Shown: positions 25,039 to 33,808 of the stretch, one piece after another
How positions within the stretch are numbered: position 1 is the first letter of the stretch
Layout of the letters: each line of letters begins with the position of its first letter
Source: Aquibaculum sediminis
GTDB lineage: Bacteria > Pseudomonadota > Alphaproteobacteria > Kiloniellales > DSM-21159
NCBI RefSeq assembly: GCF_040712085.1
Contig: NZ_JBFCVK010000005.1
Location: 287,393-351,392, forward strand
Reading direction: 5' to 3'
DNA: 64,000 bases
Position numbers and translations under genes: made by a program
The notes under the pieces: generated by a model
The model's input: the letters and a program-made list of their open reading frames with translations, nothing else
Told to the model about the DNA's origin: nothing
Database searches by the model: none

Positions 25039-27630
25039 CTATGCCTGCGCCCGAACAAGCAATGCCTGCTCGATTTCCTGATGAATATCGAACTGGACCT
25101 CGGCTTCGACTTGAAGCGTCACGGCTATGGCATACAGGATATCTTCATCCTGATTCAGCCCGCCACCGGATGCGTCACGGCACTGCACCCGGATCGGGAT
25201 GTCGGCGTCATCACCGAATTCGGGTATCGTCTGGATTCTGTTCTTCAGCCGCTTGGACCATACTGATCCGCGCTTGATGATGTTCGCATCAAGCCCGTCG
25301 GGGGTCATGTCGAAACCCCACCTGTCGTCGTCTTCATCGGCGTCGTTGACCGCTACGGCTTCCAACGCAGCCAGCCGGTATTGAGCGCGCGAAGGATTGA
25401 CCGGTGAAAACCAGGCGAGGGTCACGCGCATGGAACGGGGAAGCTTCTCTCCCGACAGTGATGGCGGTACGGGCATCCTAAAAACCTGCGCACCATTCTT
25501 GCGGATCGATCCCAGGCCGACCATCGTCACGCCTGCCTCAGGAGACTCCTGCATCAATCCGCCGTCCAAATAACCGTGCCCAAAATGGCGGCAGACTTCC
25601 TCCTTTGCGCGAAGATGTTGGCTGCTTCCTAGCCGAGTTTTCTCTTCATCATAGAGATCGAGCGCATCCTGGGGCCATCTGGCGGCATTCACCGCCAACG
25701 CCCGGGTCAGAAGTGCGTTCTGCTGACGGGACAGTTCCAGTCCCTCATAGGGGCCATCTTCTCCCGTGAGCGCTGCGGCTGCGCGTAATAGCGAACGGGT
25801 GACTAGGGCAGCCGCAGGACTCGTGCCGCGGGATTTTTGCGTCGCGTCTTGTCCTGGCGGTGACGCTGCAACCAAACCGGTCCGACTGGACTGCATGCCC
25901 CGCAAGCTGACATCTGTCCCTTGGGGCATAGCGCGCACTTCAAGGCACCCGCCCGCCTCAACGAGATCGGGCTTGATGGACCGGCGGGAGCCCAGCCCAA
26001 GCGCGCTGGTCATCTGCGGCACGAACTCGCCGTCCTCCTCCAGTTCTAGAATGCCGGCCTGCTGCGGAGGCGTTTGATTAACGTGATCAAGCGACAATGC
26101 GCCCACGGTCAGGCCGTTCAATGACTCCGCCGGCGCCAGAAGCGTGCGGTTGAAAATGCCATCGCGCATTGCCTCGCGAACTGTAGCCCGGCGGGCAGCG
26201 ATCGTGGCGTTCTCGAAATCCATCGCAGTCGTCCCGGGAAGGGCGAGATTGCCGACATTGCCTGCCGAAATAACAAACAACAGTCCTTCCTTCGCCGCCC
26301 ACCAGTCCATCAGCCGCGCGAGCGCGCTGATGCGGCCGGAGAAGTGACTGTCGCGGACCCCGATCGAGAAATTGACGACAAAGACGTCCGGTGCCGCCGG
26401 CTCGTCGGTGCCGATCAGCCGCATCAGAGTAGTGTGCACCATATCGACGAAGAGGCGGTTCCCCGCAGTTTCAGCGCCATCCTGCTGGTCGATCAAAACC
26501 GGTACGCTAATGAGCCGCGAATCTGTTAGAGGCGTGCCGTCGGCCTGGAGATCGCCGCGCAGGATCAGCGAAGCCATCGCGGTAGCGTGATAACGCTGGG
26601 CCACCGGCGACAACCTTACCAGGTCGTGAATATCTTCGATGACGACACCGCCATCGAGGGACCGATGGGCCGCTACAGGTGTGCCGTCGAGAAGCGCGGC
26701 GCGGATCGGCGCGTCGGGATCGAATGCGCCTTCAACGACGCGATCCTCTCCTGCGGCGTCGGCACCATCCGGTATGGCCTGGCCGATAGTCTGTGGCAGG
26801 ATGAACTGTACGCCTTCAAGGGTGGCTAGACCGTTGATATCGGCAGGATCGGCCAGCATCTCGCGCACGGCAATGCAAGGCAGTTCAACGAGAAGCGCTT
26901 CATAGATAAAGCCATCTTCGGAAATCGAGCTGCGATCCAAGATCGAGCCTTCCCGTGCGGCCACCCGTTGTTCCAGCTCGCTGCGCCAGCTTGCCCGCTT
27001 CGCGGCGCTCACGGTCGGCCAGATTTCAAACTCGATGGAGATTGGATCTTCGTCCAGCCGGAAGGCGAGCCGATCTTCGATAACAGCGCGCGCCGTGTCG
27101 CCAAGCCGGTCCTGCGGCCCCCACGGGCGCAATTCGAGGAGCAGGTCGAAGACGTTCCACCAGGGGCCGGCGCCATGCGGCGCGTTTTCTCCCCGCTGGT
27201 GAGCCTTCCACAGCGACAGCATCTGCTGGAATGACTCAACGGTGGGAATGGTCGCATATAATGTGCGCGCCAGTCTCGCTGCGTCTCCCGCCGGCTGAAA
27301 ACCGTCCGGATAGTCCTCCAAGGACCCTAGCTCCTCTTCGGAGAAGACTTCGAGCCCGGCCTCGCGCGCTACTTTGGCGAAATTTGAAACACTGCCAGCC
27401 GTCACGAAAACGAGCGCGCGCTCCGGCGCAATGCCGGCAGGGTCCTGACGAAGCGCGACCAGCGGGTCGTCGCCGGCAAGCGTCGCGCTGAGTCTGTCGA
27501 AAGTAGCCTGAAAGCGCTCGCCCTGCCGGGCCCGCCCGGGTCCCGATGGTCTCGGGGGGACACGTGGACTTCCTGTAGGACGAGTAGCATTCACCGGATC
27601 AGGAAACTGGAGGATCGGTCGTTCCACCAT
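25039..27630 (-). CDS. S8-family subtilisin-like serine protease paired with an AAA+ ATPase
   Basis: An 863-residue protein with no signal peptide, so probably cytoplasmic. The subtilase triad is visible: Asp315 in RAALLDGTPV, His348 in QRYHATAMASLILRG and Ser604 in SRGTSPAAALV, with oxyanion Asn458 in FVISAGNVGN. The 300 residues before the catalytic domain and about 240 after it are not recognised. The start at 27630 overlaps the end of the ATPase gene by 32 bases, implying coupled translation and joint function. The interval is visibly lower in GC than its neighbours, consistent with horizontal transfer. Proteases of this kind paired with AAA+ ATPases are suspected conflict or quality-control modules; the target is unknown. 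Confidence 0.88.
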   Translation of the reverse strand: MVERPILQFPDPVNATRPTGSPRVPPRPSGPGRARQGERFQATFDRLSATLAGDDPLVALRQDPAGIAPERALVFVTAGSVSNFAKVAREAGLEVFSEEELGSLEDYPDGFQPAGDAARLARTLYATIPTVESFQQMLSLWKAHQRGENAPHGAGPWWNVFDLLLELRPWGPQDRLGDTARAVIEDRLAFRLDEDPISIEFEIWPTVSAAKRASWRSELEQRVAAREGSILDRSSISEDGFIYEALLVELPCIAVREMLADPADINGLATLEGVQFILPQTIGQAIPDGADAAGEDRVVEGAFDPDAPIRAALLDGTPVAAHRSLDGGVVIEDIHDLVRLSPVAQRYHATAMASLILRGDLQADGTPLTDSRLISVPVLIDQQDGAETAGNRLFVDMVHTTLMRLIGTDEPAAPDVFVVNFSIGVRDSHFSGRISALARLMDWWAAKEGLLFVISAGNVGNLALPGTTAMDFENATIAARRATVREAMRDGIFNRTLLAPAESLNGLTVGALSLDHVNQTPPQQAGILELEEDGEFVPQMTSALGLGSRRSIKPDLVEAGGCLEVRAMPQGTDVSLRGMQSSRTGLVAASPPGQDATQKSRGTSPAAALVTRSLLRAAAALTGEDGPYEGLELSRQQNALLTRALAVNAARWPQDALDLYDEEKTRLGSSQHLRAKEEVCRHFGHGYLDGGLMQESPEAGVTMVGLGSIRKNGAQVFRMPVPPSLSGEKLPRSMRVTLAWFSPVNPSRAQYRLAALEAVAVNDADEDDDRWGFDMTPDGLDANIIKRGSVWSKRLKNRIQTIPEFGDDADIPIRVQCRDASGGGLNQDEDILYAIAVTLQVEAEVQFDIHQEIEQALLVRAQA

Positions 27631-28615
27631 CTATGCCCCCTGTCTCCCGCATGCCGGAACGTGCACGGAAAGCTTTGACGCGATCATCTAATATATATCG
27701 GAGTTCACGAGCGCCCTGAGACAAAGCTATTCTCCGCCTCACATCAAGAAAAAAAGCCTCCGCCTCTGAAAAGCTGACAGGATTGACCGACTCGCATAAG
27801 CGTTTGGCGGTATATCCCGGCTGACCGTTCAGCGTATCGAGTTGGTCATCGAAATACTTGATCATTTCCTTGACGGATGGAGCATCGAGGTTCAGCCGCA
27901 GTTCAAATCGACGCCAGGTGGCGCGATCCAACAATTCGGGGTGATTCGTTGCCCCGACCAGTACGCAATAAGGAGGCAGGTCATCGATCTGAAGCAGGAG
28001 CGTCGTGATGACCCGCTTGATCTCGCCGGTCTCGTGGATATCGCCCCGTTCCTTGCCGATGGCGTCGAACTCATCGAAAAAGAGGACGCAGGGTTCCGTC
28101 CGGGCGAAATCGAACAGCCGGCGTAGGCGTTGCGCCGTTTCGCCGAGATAGCTTGTCACGACCGCGTCATAGCGAACCGTGAAGAGCGGCAAGGCCAACT
28201 CGTAAGCTATCGCTTCCGCAAGCGAGGTTTTCCCGTTCCCAGGGGGGCCGGCCAGAAGCAACCGATGGCGGGGCTCCAGACCGTGCACCCGCAGGACATC
28301 GGCCCTGCGCTGCTCTTCGATCAGCTCGTCACAAGCTTTGCGGATAGCCTCGTCAAGATATAGAGCTGACAGAGGGCGCCGGGGCTCGGTGCGTTGAATG
28401 CCGCCCGAGCCGTCGCGAACCCGGATGCCCGGCGCCTGTCCGTTCCGCTGCGTTGGTTGCGGTGTATCAAGGACGCGCGCTATGCGCTCTGCGACGCCGG
28501 AATGTTTCTTCGACCGCTCGTCCGCGGCGATGGCTTCGGCGACAGCGCGCGCATCGGCAACGTCACCGCGGACGCTGGCCTTGACGAGATTGATCATGAG
28601 GTCGCTGCGCGCCAT
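27599..28615 (-). CDS. AAA+ ATPase (Cdc48/FtsH-like core) paired with a subtilase
   Basis: A 338-residue single-module AAA+ protein. Walker A is GPPGNGKT (123-130), Walker B VLFFDEFDA (177-185), sensor 1 GATNHPELLD with Asn224, and arginine fingers near Arg235-Arg236. The 80-residue N-terminal part (MARSDLMINLVKASVRGD) is unlike the ClpX or Lon N-domains. It precedes and overlaps the subtilase gene by 32 bases. A likely role is to recognise or unfold clients for the protease, or to gate its activity; no other partner is encoded nearby. Start ATG 28615 has no strong ribosome-binding site. Confidence 0.9.
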   Translation of the reverse strand: MARSDLMINLVKASVRGDVADARAVAEAIAADERSKKHSGVAERIARVLDTPQPTQRNGQAPGIRVRDGSGGIQRTEPRRPLSALYLDEAIRKACDELIEEQRRADVLRVHGLEPRHRLLLAGPPGNGKTSLAEAIAYELALPLFTVRYDAVVTSYLGETAQRLRRLFDFARTEPCVLFFDEFDAIGKERGDIHETGEIKRVITTLLLQIDDLPPYCVLVGATNHPELLDRATWRRFELRLNLDAPSVKEMIKYFDDQLDTLNGQPGYTAKRLCESVNPVSFSEAEAFFLDVRRRIALSQGARELRYILDDRVKAFRARSGMRETGGIDGGTTDPPVS

Positions 28616-29160
28616 TTAGTTCCGTGCCCTACGAACAACAGCACTACAAAGATTCGCACCGTATATGTTGGTTTTGGCACGGATTCAGGTACTATGCCAA
28701 CCGGAAAACGCATTTCTGCCCCGGGGAGCGGTATGTCCGTTCGATAGTTGGTCGGCTGTCAGACGGTTGATCTGCCGGAACAGCCGTCTCCGAGAAGCTC
28801 GCCGGAAACGAGTTCGACCAAACGGGAAATCATCCGTGGAATGGCAGCTTCAGCCAAAGGCATTCCAGTAGCGGCCCAATCCGGTCATGCCCAAGCAAGA
28901 ACAAAGCGGGCCGTGGGTGATATCGGCGGTTACACCGGTAGGACTTCCCACCTGGCTGGGCATGTGAGAACCCTCTCTGCAGGCCAATCGCGGCGTGGCG
29001 ATCTATCTGATTGATATTAAAGAAAATATCCGCTCAATTTGTGCGGTAATCGGCGGCAAATGGCGGGTCGCGTGGTTGTCAGAACAGCCTGTCTAAAGGA
29101 AGCTACGCCGCCCGTGCCTGGGGAACCAGTCTGGGCCGGACCTGGCAAGAAGGGAAAACC
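28616..29160. other. Intergenic interval with no supported gene
   Basis: The 545 bases between the divergent ATPase and CoA-transferase genes have lower GC than most of the window and only short unsupported frames. The stretch presumably holds the promoters of both genes and one boundary of the ATPase/subtilase island. No tRNA, integrase or clear flanking repeat was seen. Confidence 0.55.
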
Positions 29161-30309
29161 ATGCCGCGCGATCTCGAAGGCCTGCTCGTCGTTGCCCTGG
29201 AACAGGCCGTCGCCGCCCCCTACTGCTCCTCGCGCCTGGCCGACGCGGGCGCCCGGGTCATCAAGCTGGAGCGACCCGAGGGGGATTTCGCCCGGCGCTA
29301 TGATCGCCATGTCAGGGGCGAGAGCGCCTACTTCGTCTGGCTGAACCGGGGCAAGGAATCCTGCCGGGTCGACCTCAAGCAAGCGGACGACCTCGCTCTC
29401 GTCCGCAAGCTGATCGCGCGCGCCGACGTCTTCATCCAGAACCTGGCCCCGGGCGCCACCACCCGCCTGGGCCTGGGCAGCGCCGCGCTGCGCAACGCCC
29501 ATCCGCGGCTCATCACCTGCGACATCTCCGGCTACGGCGATAGTGGACCGCTGGCGCATCTCAAGGCCTACGATCTCCTGGTGCAGGCGGAGTCGGGCCT
29601 GGCCGAGTTGACCGGCTCACCGGCCGAGCCGGGGCGGGTCGCGGTTTCGGTCTGCGACATTGCCTGCGGCATGTACGCCCACCAAGCGGTGCTTCAGGCC
29701 CTCTTCGCCCGCGAACGCAGTGGCCAGGGGCGCGGCATTCAGGTCTCGCTGTTCCACGCCATGGCCGATTGGATGAACGTGCCCTACCTGCAGCACGTCT
29801 ACGGCGGCATCATTCCCGAGCGACCGGGCCTGAACCATCCCACGATTGCCCCCTACGGCCTCTATCGCTGCGGAGACGCGCAGGGAATCCTGCTCTCGAT
29901 CCAGAACGAGCGCGAATGGCTGGCCTTCTGCGAACAGGTGCTCAGCCGGCCGGAGCTGGCCGGCGATCCGCGCTTTGCCAGCGGTCCCGATCGGGTCACC
30001 AACCGCCCGGCACTCAACGCCGAGATCGATGCTGTCTTCGCCACGCTGTCCCGGCCCGAGGTGATCGCGCGGCTGGAGGGCGCGCGCATCGCCTATGGCC
30101 GCCTCTCCACCCTGCCCGACCTCGCCGCCCACCCGCAAAACCGCTACGTGCAGGTCGCCACCAGCGGCGGTGACGTGCAACTCCTGGCGCCGCCTCCAGT
30201 GGTTCCGGGCATGGAGGAAGACCGCCTCGGGGCCGTGCCGGCCTTGGGCGAGCATGACGAAGCGGTCCGTGCGGAGTTTGCCGGTGACGGCCAGCAGCAC
30301 GGTAGCTGA
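29161..30309 (+). CDS. CaiB/BaiF (family III) CoA-transferase
   Basis: A 382-residue enzyme that moves CoA between carboxylic acids. It has the N-terminal signature VVALEQAVAAPYCSSRLADAGARVIKLERPEGDFAR, then YFVWLNRGKESCRVDLK, ITCDISGYGDSGP, and the catalytic Asp166 in VCDIACGMYAHQA. AAGGGA precedes the start. The TRAP transporter gene overlaps its end, so transport and CoA activation of one acid are likely linked. The fumarase gene on the other side of the island suggests a mesaconate/itaconate-type dicarboxylate, which is inference. Confidence 0.9.
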   Translation: MPRDLEGLLVVALEQAVAAPYCSSRLADAGARVIKLERPEGDFARRYDRHVRGESAYFVWLNRGKESCRVDLKQADDLALVRKLIARADVFIQNLAPGATTRLGLGSAALRNAHPRLITCDISGYGDSGPLAHLKAYDLLVQAESGLAELTGSPAEPGRVAVSVCDIACGMYAHQAVLQALFARERSGQGRGIQVSLFHAMADWMNVPYLQHVYGGIIPERPGLNHPTIAPYGLYRCGDAQGILLSIQNEREWLAFCEQVLSRPELAGDPRFASGPDRVTNRPALNAEIDAVFATLSRPEVIARLEGARIAYGRLSTLPDLAAHPQNRYVQVATSGGDVQLLAPPPVVPGMEEDRLGAVPALGEHDEAVRAEFAGDGQQHGS

Positions 30310-32143
30310 GGGCGGCACCGCGGGCCGGCTGCTCCACGGCCTGGACCGGAGCATCGCCGCCCTGGCGACGCTCTGCCTGTCGGGGCTCATCCTCATCCTG
30401 CTGGCCAATGTCACCGGGCGCTACCTCCTGGGCACCTCCCTGGTCTGGGCGCAGGAAGCAGCAATCTGGCTGTTCATCTACATAATCTTTCTGGGATTGC
30501 CGCTGGCGCTCAGGGCGCGCCAGCACATCGCACTCACCCTGCTGCGCGACCGCTTGCCGCCGGCGTGGCAACCGGCGCTCGCCATTCTGATCGACGGGAT
30601 CGTTGCCTACGTCACCCTCATGCTGCTGATTGCGGGCCTGGAGCTGATGCAGCGTATCGGCGGCACCAGTCCGGCGCTGCTGCTGCCGGTCTGGCTCAAG
30701 TTCCTCTTCATCCCGCTGAGCTGTCTCGCCAGCCTGCTCTGCATCGCGCTGGCCGGCTTCGAGCGGGGCATCGCCCGCTGGCAGGGACCGCTCAGCCTGC
30801 TGCTGGGCGCGCTGCTCTATCTGCTGCTGCATCACGTCGAAGCGGTGAGCCTGCCGGCAGCCTCGGTCAGCCTGGTCATGGGCCTGGGCTTTCTCGCCAC
30901 CCTGCTCCTGGGTGTGCCGGTGGCCTTCGCGCTGCTGTTCGGGGTGTTCCTTTCCGGCGTCGCCCTGCCGTTGCTGCCGCCGCCGGCGCTGGTGCAGAAC
31001 CTGGTCAACGGCGCTGGCAAGTTCCTGCTGCTTGCCGTGCCGCTCTTCCTGACGGCCGGCACGCTGATGAACGCCGGGGGCCTCACCCGCCGCCTGATGG
31101 ACTTCGCCTTCAGCCTGGTGGGGCATCTGCGCGGCGGCCATGGGCAGGTGAGCGTGGTCTCCAGCCTGCTCTACGGCGGCATCTCGGGCTCCTCCTATTC
31201 GGAAGCCTCGCTCAGCGCCAAGCTGCTGGCCCCGCAGATGATTCGCCACGGCTACTCGCCGCCCCTGGCCTGCGCCATCACGGCCGCCTCCGGGGTGCTG
31301 CCCAACATCGTGCCGCCCTCGGTGGCGCTGTTAATCCTGGCGGCTGCGGGCAACCTTTCCGTGGGCGCGCTCTGGCTTGCCGGCATCGGTCCGGGACTTC
31401 TGCTTGCACTCTGCCTGATGCTCGCCGTCCACCTTCTGGCCCGGCGGCAGGGACAGGCCCCGGCCGGGGCGCGAGCCGACGGCGCCACCCGGCTGCGCCA
31501 CGGGCTTCACGCCGCCCCGGTGCTCTTCCTCGCGGTGGTGATCATCGGCGGCATCCGGATCGGCGCGGTGACACCGACCGAGGCGGGCGTGCTGGCCGTT
31601 ACCTATGCCCTGCTGCTCGGCCTCTTCATCTACCGCGCCTACGGCCTGCGTGGCCTCTGGGACAGTCTGGAGCGCTCGGCCCAGGAAAGCGCGCTGATCG
31701 GCCTGCTGATCGGCGCCGCCGCACCCTTCGCCTTCATCCTGGCCGCCGAGCAGGTGCCGCAGGATCTGGTGCGCAGCCTGACCGGCCTCACCGAGAATCC
31801 CTGGTTGATCCTGCTGCTCGCCAACCTGCTGCTGCTTCTGTTCGGCATGATCCTGGACATCGGAGCCGCGATTTTGATCCTGGCACCGCTGCTCCTGCCG
31901 GTGGCCGTGGCAGTGGGAATCGATCCGATCCACTTCGGCCTGGTGATCGTCGTCAACCTGATGCTCGGCGGTCTGACCCCGCCGGTGGGCATGCTGGCCT
32001 TCATCGCAGCCACCGTCACGGAAACGCCGGTGCACAAGGTGTTCCGCGCCCTGCTGCCGCTGTTGGCCGCATTGCTGATCGGGCTCGCCATCGTGACCTA
32101 TGTCCCGGCGGTGTCCATTGGCCTGCTGGAGCTTATTCGTTAG
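30284..32143 (+). CDS. Fused TRAP transporter membrane protein (DctQ-DctM)
   Basis: A 619-residue inner-membrane protein joining the small and large TRAP subunits in one chain. Residues up to about 170 are the four-helix DctQ part (LANVTGRYLLGTSLVWAQEAAIWLFIYIIFLG); the rest is the DctM part with GVPVAFALLFGVFLSGV, GHLRGGHGQVSVVSSLLYGGISGSSYSEAS and GGLTPPVGMLAFIAA. The size matches known QM fusions such as SiaQM. Start placed at GTG 30284 behind GGAG; an ATG at 30254 would add ten residues. It overlaps the CoA-transferase by 26 bases and is followed by its binding protein. Uses the sodium or proton gradient to import an organic acid. Confidence 0.9.
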   Translation: MTASSTVAEGGTAGRLLHGLDRSIAALATLCLSGLILILLANVTGRYLLGTSLVWAQEAAIWLFIYIIFLGLPLALRARQHIALTLLRDRLPPAWQPALAILIDGIVAYVTLMLLIAGLELMQRIGGTSPALLLPVWLKFLFIPLSCLASLLCIALAGFERGIARWQGPLSLLLGALLYLLLHHVEAVSLPAASVSLVMGLGFLATLLLGVPVAFALLFGVFLSGVALPLLPPPALVQNLVNGAGKFLLLAVPLFLTAGTLMNAGGLTRRLMDFAFSLVGHLRGGHGQVSVVSSLLYGGISGSSYSEASLSAKLLAPQMIRHGYSPPLACAITAASGVLPNIVPPSVALLILAAAGNLSVGALWLAGIGPGLLLALCLMLAVHLLARRQGQAPAGARADGATRLRHGLHAAPVLFLAVVIIGGIRIGAVTPTEAGVLAVTYALLLGLFIYRAYGLRGLWDSLERSAQESALIGLLIGAAAPFAFILAAEQVPQDLVRSLTGLTENPWLILLLANLLLLLFGMILDIGAAILILAPLLLPVAVAVGIDPIHFGLVIVVNLMLGGLTPPVGMLAFIAATVTETPVHKVFRALLPLLAALLIGLAIVTYVPAVSIGLLELIR

Positions 32144-32183
32144 GCTTGGGCGAAATAGGGAATTGGGGAACAAGGAGTTTTTC

Positions 32184-33158
32184 ATGCGCTTGCACCAGCT
32201 GCCAGCCTTGCTGCTGGCCGGCCTCTTGGTTGCTGCGGCCGGCACCGCCGAGGCCCAGCGTCCGGTCACCATTGCCTCGCTGTTGGGACCGGACAAACCG
32301 GAGACGCTGGTCTGGACCTACATCGAGGAGCGGCTGGAGGAGCGGCTTCCGGGCGCCTTCGATCTGCGCATCGCCACCGACTCCTCCCTGGGCGGTGAGC
32401 GCGAGGTGGCGGAAGGGGCCCGCCTCGGCTCCATCCACGGCAGCCTGTCCACGCTTGCTAACATGAGCGCCTGGGTTCCCGAGGGGCAGGTCTTCGACAT
32501 GCCCTTCGTGTTCCGCGACGCCGAGCATGTGGATCAGGTCATGAAGGGCCCCATCGGCGATGAGTTCCGCGAACTCTATCGCGAACAGGGCTTCCGTGTG
32601 CTGGGCTATGTGAACTACGGCGCCCGCCACCTCCTGGCCAAGGAGCCGCTGGACAGCCCCGAGGACGTGGCCGGGCAGAGCATCCGGGTGATTCAGAGCC
32701 CGCTGCACACCCAGCTCTGGGAGAGCCTGGACGCCAACCCGACGCCGATTCCCATTCCCGAAGTTTACAACGCCTTGCAGACCGGCGTTGTCGACATGAT
32801 GGACCTTACCAAGTCCGCCACTGTCGGCTTCCGCCTGCACGAGGTGGTGCCCTATGTGGTGGAAACCGGCCACATCTGGGCGCTCGGCATTCTCTTCCTG
32901 GCGGAAGACTTCTACCAGAGCCTGACCCCGGAGCAGCAGGAGGCCTTCGTGGAAATCGGCGCCGAGGCGGCGGACCATTTCAATGCGCTGATGGCTGAGG
33001 ATCACGCCAGCTCCATGGCCCTGGCCGAGAGCGAAGGCGCCCAGGTGGTGCCGGTGGACCGTGCCGCCTGGCAGCAGGCCATCCAGCCCTTCTGGGAGAG
33101 CTACGCGCCGGAAGTGGGCGGCATGGAGCGCATCGAGGCCATCGTCGCCACCGAGTGA
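32184..33158 (+). CDS. TRAP transporter periplasmic solute-binding protein (DctP family)
   Basis: A 324-residue protein with a signal peptide (MRLHQLPALLLAGLLVAAAGTAEAQ, cleavage likely after AEA). The mature part has the DctP pattern: FDMPFVFRDAEHVDQVM, RVLGYVNYGARHLLAKEPLDSPEDVAGQSIRV and EVYNALQTGVVDMMDLT. Start at 32184 follows AAGGAG; the longer frame from 32100 lies inside the end of the TRAP membrane gene. It delivers the substrate to the fused QM protein 40 bases upstream. Confidence 0.93.
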   Translation: MRLHQLPALLLAGLLVAAAGTAEAQRPVTIASLLGPDKPETLVWTYIEERLEERLPGAFDLRIATDSSLGGEREVAEGARLGSIHGSLSTLANMSAWVPEGQVFDMPFVFRDAEHVDQVMKGPIGDEFRELYREQGFRVLGYVNYGARHLLAKEPLDSPEDVAGQSIRVIQSPLHTQLWESLDANPTPIPIPEVYNALQTGVVDMMDLTKSATVGFRLHEVVPYVVETGHIWALGILFLAEDFYQSLTPEQQEAFVEIGAEAADHFNALMAEDHASSMALAESEGAQVVPVDRAAWQQAIQPFWESYAPEVGGMERIEAIVATE

Positions 33159-33188
33159 CTGGGGTTGGACTGCGCGGCACCCGCTCCG

Positions 33189-33800
33189 TCAAGTCTCGAG
33201 CAAGCGACGGCGCCTGGCAGCAAAATCTTCGGCGATCAGGCCGTAGAGCACATGGTCTTGCCAGCGCCCGGCGATGCGCAGATAGCCGCGCGCCATGCCC
33301 TCCTCGCGAAAGCCGAGCTTCATCAGCAACGCGCGGCTGGCCGCATTGTGCGGCAGGCAGGCCGCCTCGGCCCGATGCAGCCCCAGCGGACCGAAGGCGA
33401 AATCCAGCAGAGCGAACAGCGCCTCGCTCATATAGCCCTGGCCCGCATAAGGCTCGCCCATCCAGTAGCCCAGGCTGCCGGTCTGGGCCACGCCGCGACG
33501 GAGATTCCCCAGGGTGATGCCGCCGAGCAGTTCCCGATCGTCGCGCCGGAAAATGAACAGCGTGTAGCCCCAGCCCTCGCGCTGGTCCCGCTCGTAGTGG
33601 CGCAGGCGCCAGCGCCAGGCGCGGCGGCTCAAGGCATCCGCCGGCCAGGTGGGCTCCCAGGGTTCGAGGAAGGCACGGCTGCGCTCGCGCAGGATCGCCC
33701 AGGCGTCGTAGTCGCGGGCCTGGGGCGGGCGTAGCAGCACGCGCTTGTGCGTCAGGACCGGTCCGGCTGCCCCACCCAGGAGTAGCGGGCGCAGCACCAC
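33189..33800 (-). CDS. RimJ-like GNAT N-acetyltransferase
   Basis: A 203-residue GNAT enzyme of the ribosomal-protein-alanine acetyltransferase group. The motif-A region is SLGYWMGEPYAGQGYMSEALFALLDFAFGPLGLHRAEAACLPHNAASRALLMKLGFREEGMARGYLRIAGRWQDHVLYGL, which is highly characteristic. It ends the minus-strand run thrC, M16 peptidase, rimJ-like, an arrangement common in alphaproteobacteria. Precise acetyl acceptor not known. Confidence 0.9.
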   Translation of the reverse strand: MVLRPLLLGGAAGPVLTHKRVLLRPPQARDYDAWAILRERSRAFLEPWEPTWPADALSRRAWRWRLRHYERDQREGWGYTLFIFRRDDRELLGGITLGNLRRGVAQTGSLGYWMGEPYAGQGYMSEALFALLDFAFGPLGLHRAEAACLPHNAASRALLMKLGFREEGMARGYLRIAGRWQDHVLYGLIAEDFAARRRRLLET

Positions 33801-33808
33801 ATGACCTC

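Noticed and set aside
25039..28615. Prophage or integrative element for the lower-GC island
   Set aside because: No integrase, transposase, attachment repeat or tRNA border was found, so only horizontal acquisition in general is suggested.
28665..29014. Short frames in the gap between the AAA+ ATPase and CoA-transferase genes
   Set aside because: No ribosome-binding sites, motifs or consistent composition; treated as non-coding.
30565..32466. 633-codon plus-strand frame shifted against the TRAP membrane gene
   Set aside because: Composition is Arg/Pro/Gly-rich noise, while the other frame gives hydrophobic helices with DctM signatures and a matching DctP gene downstream.
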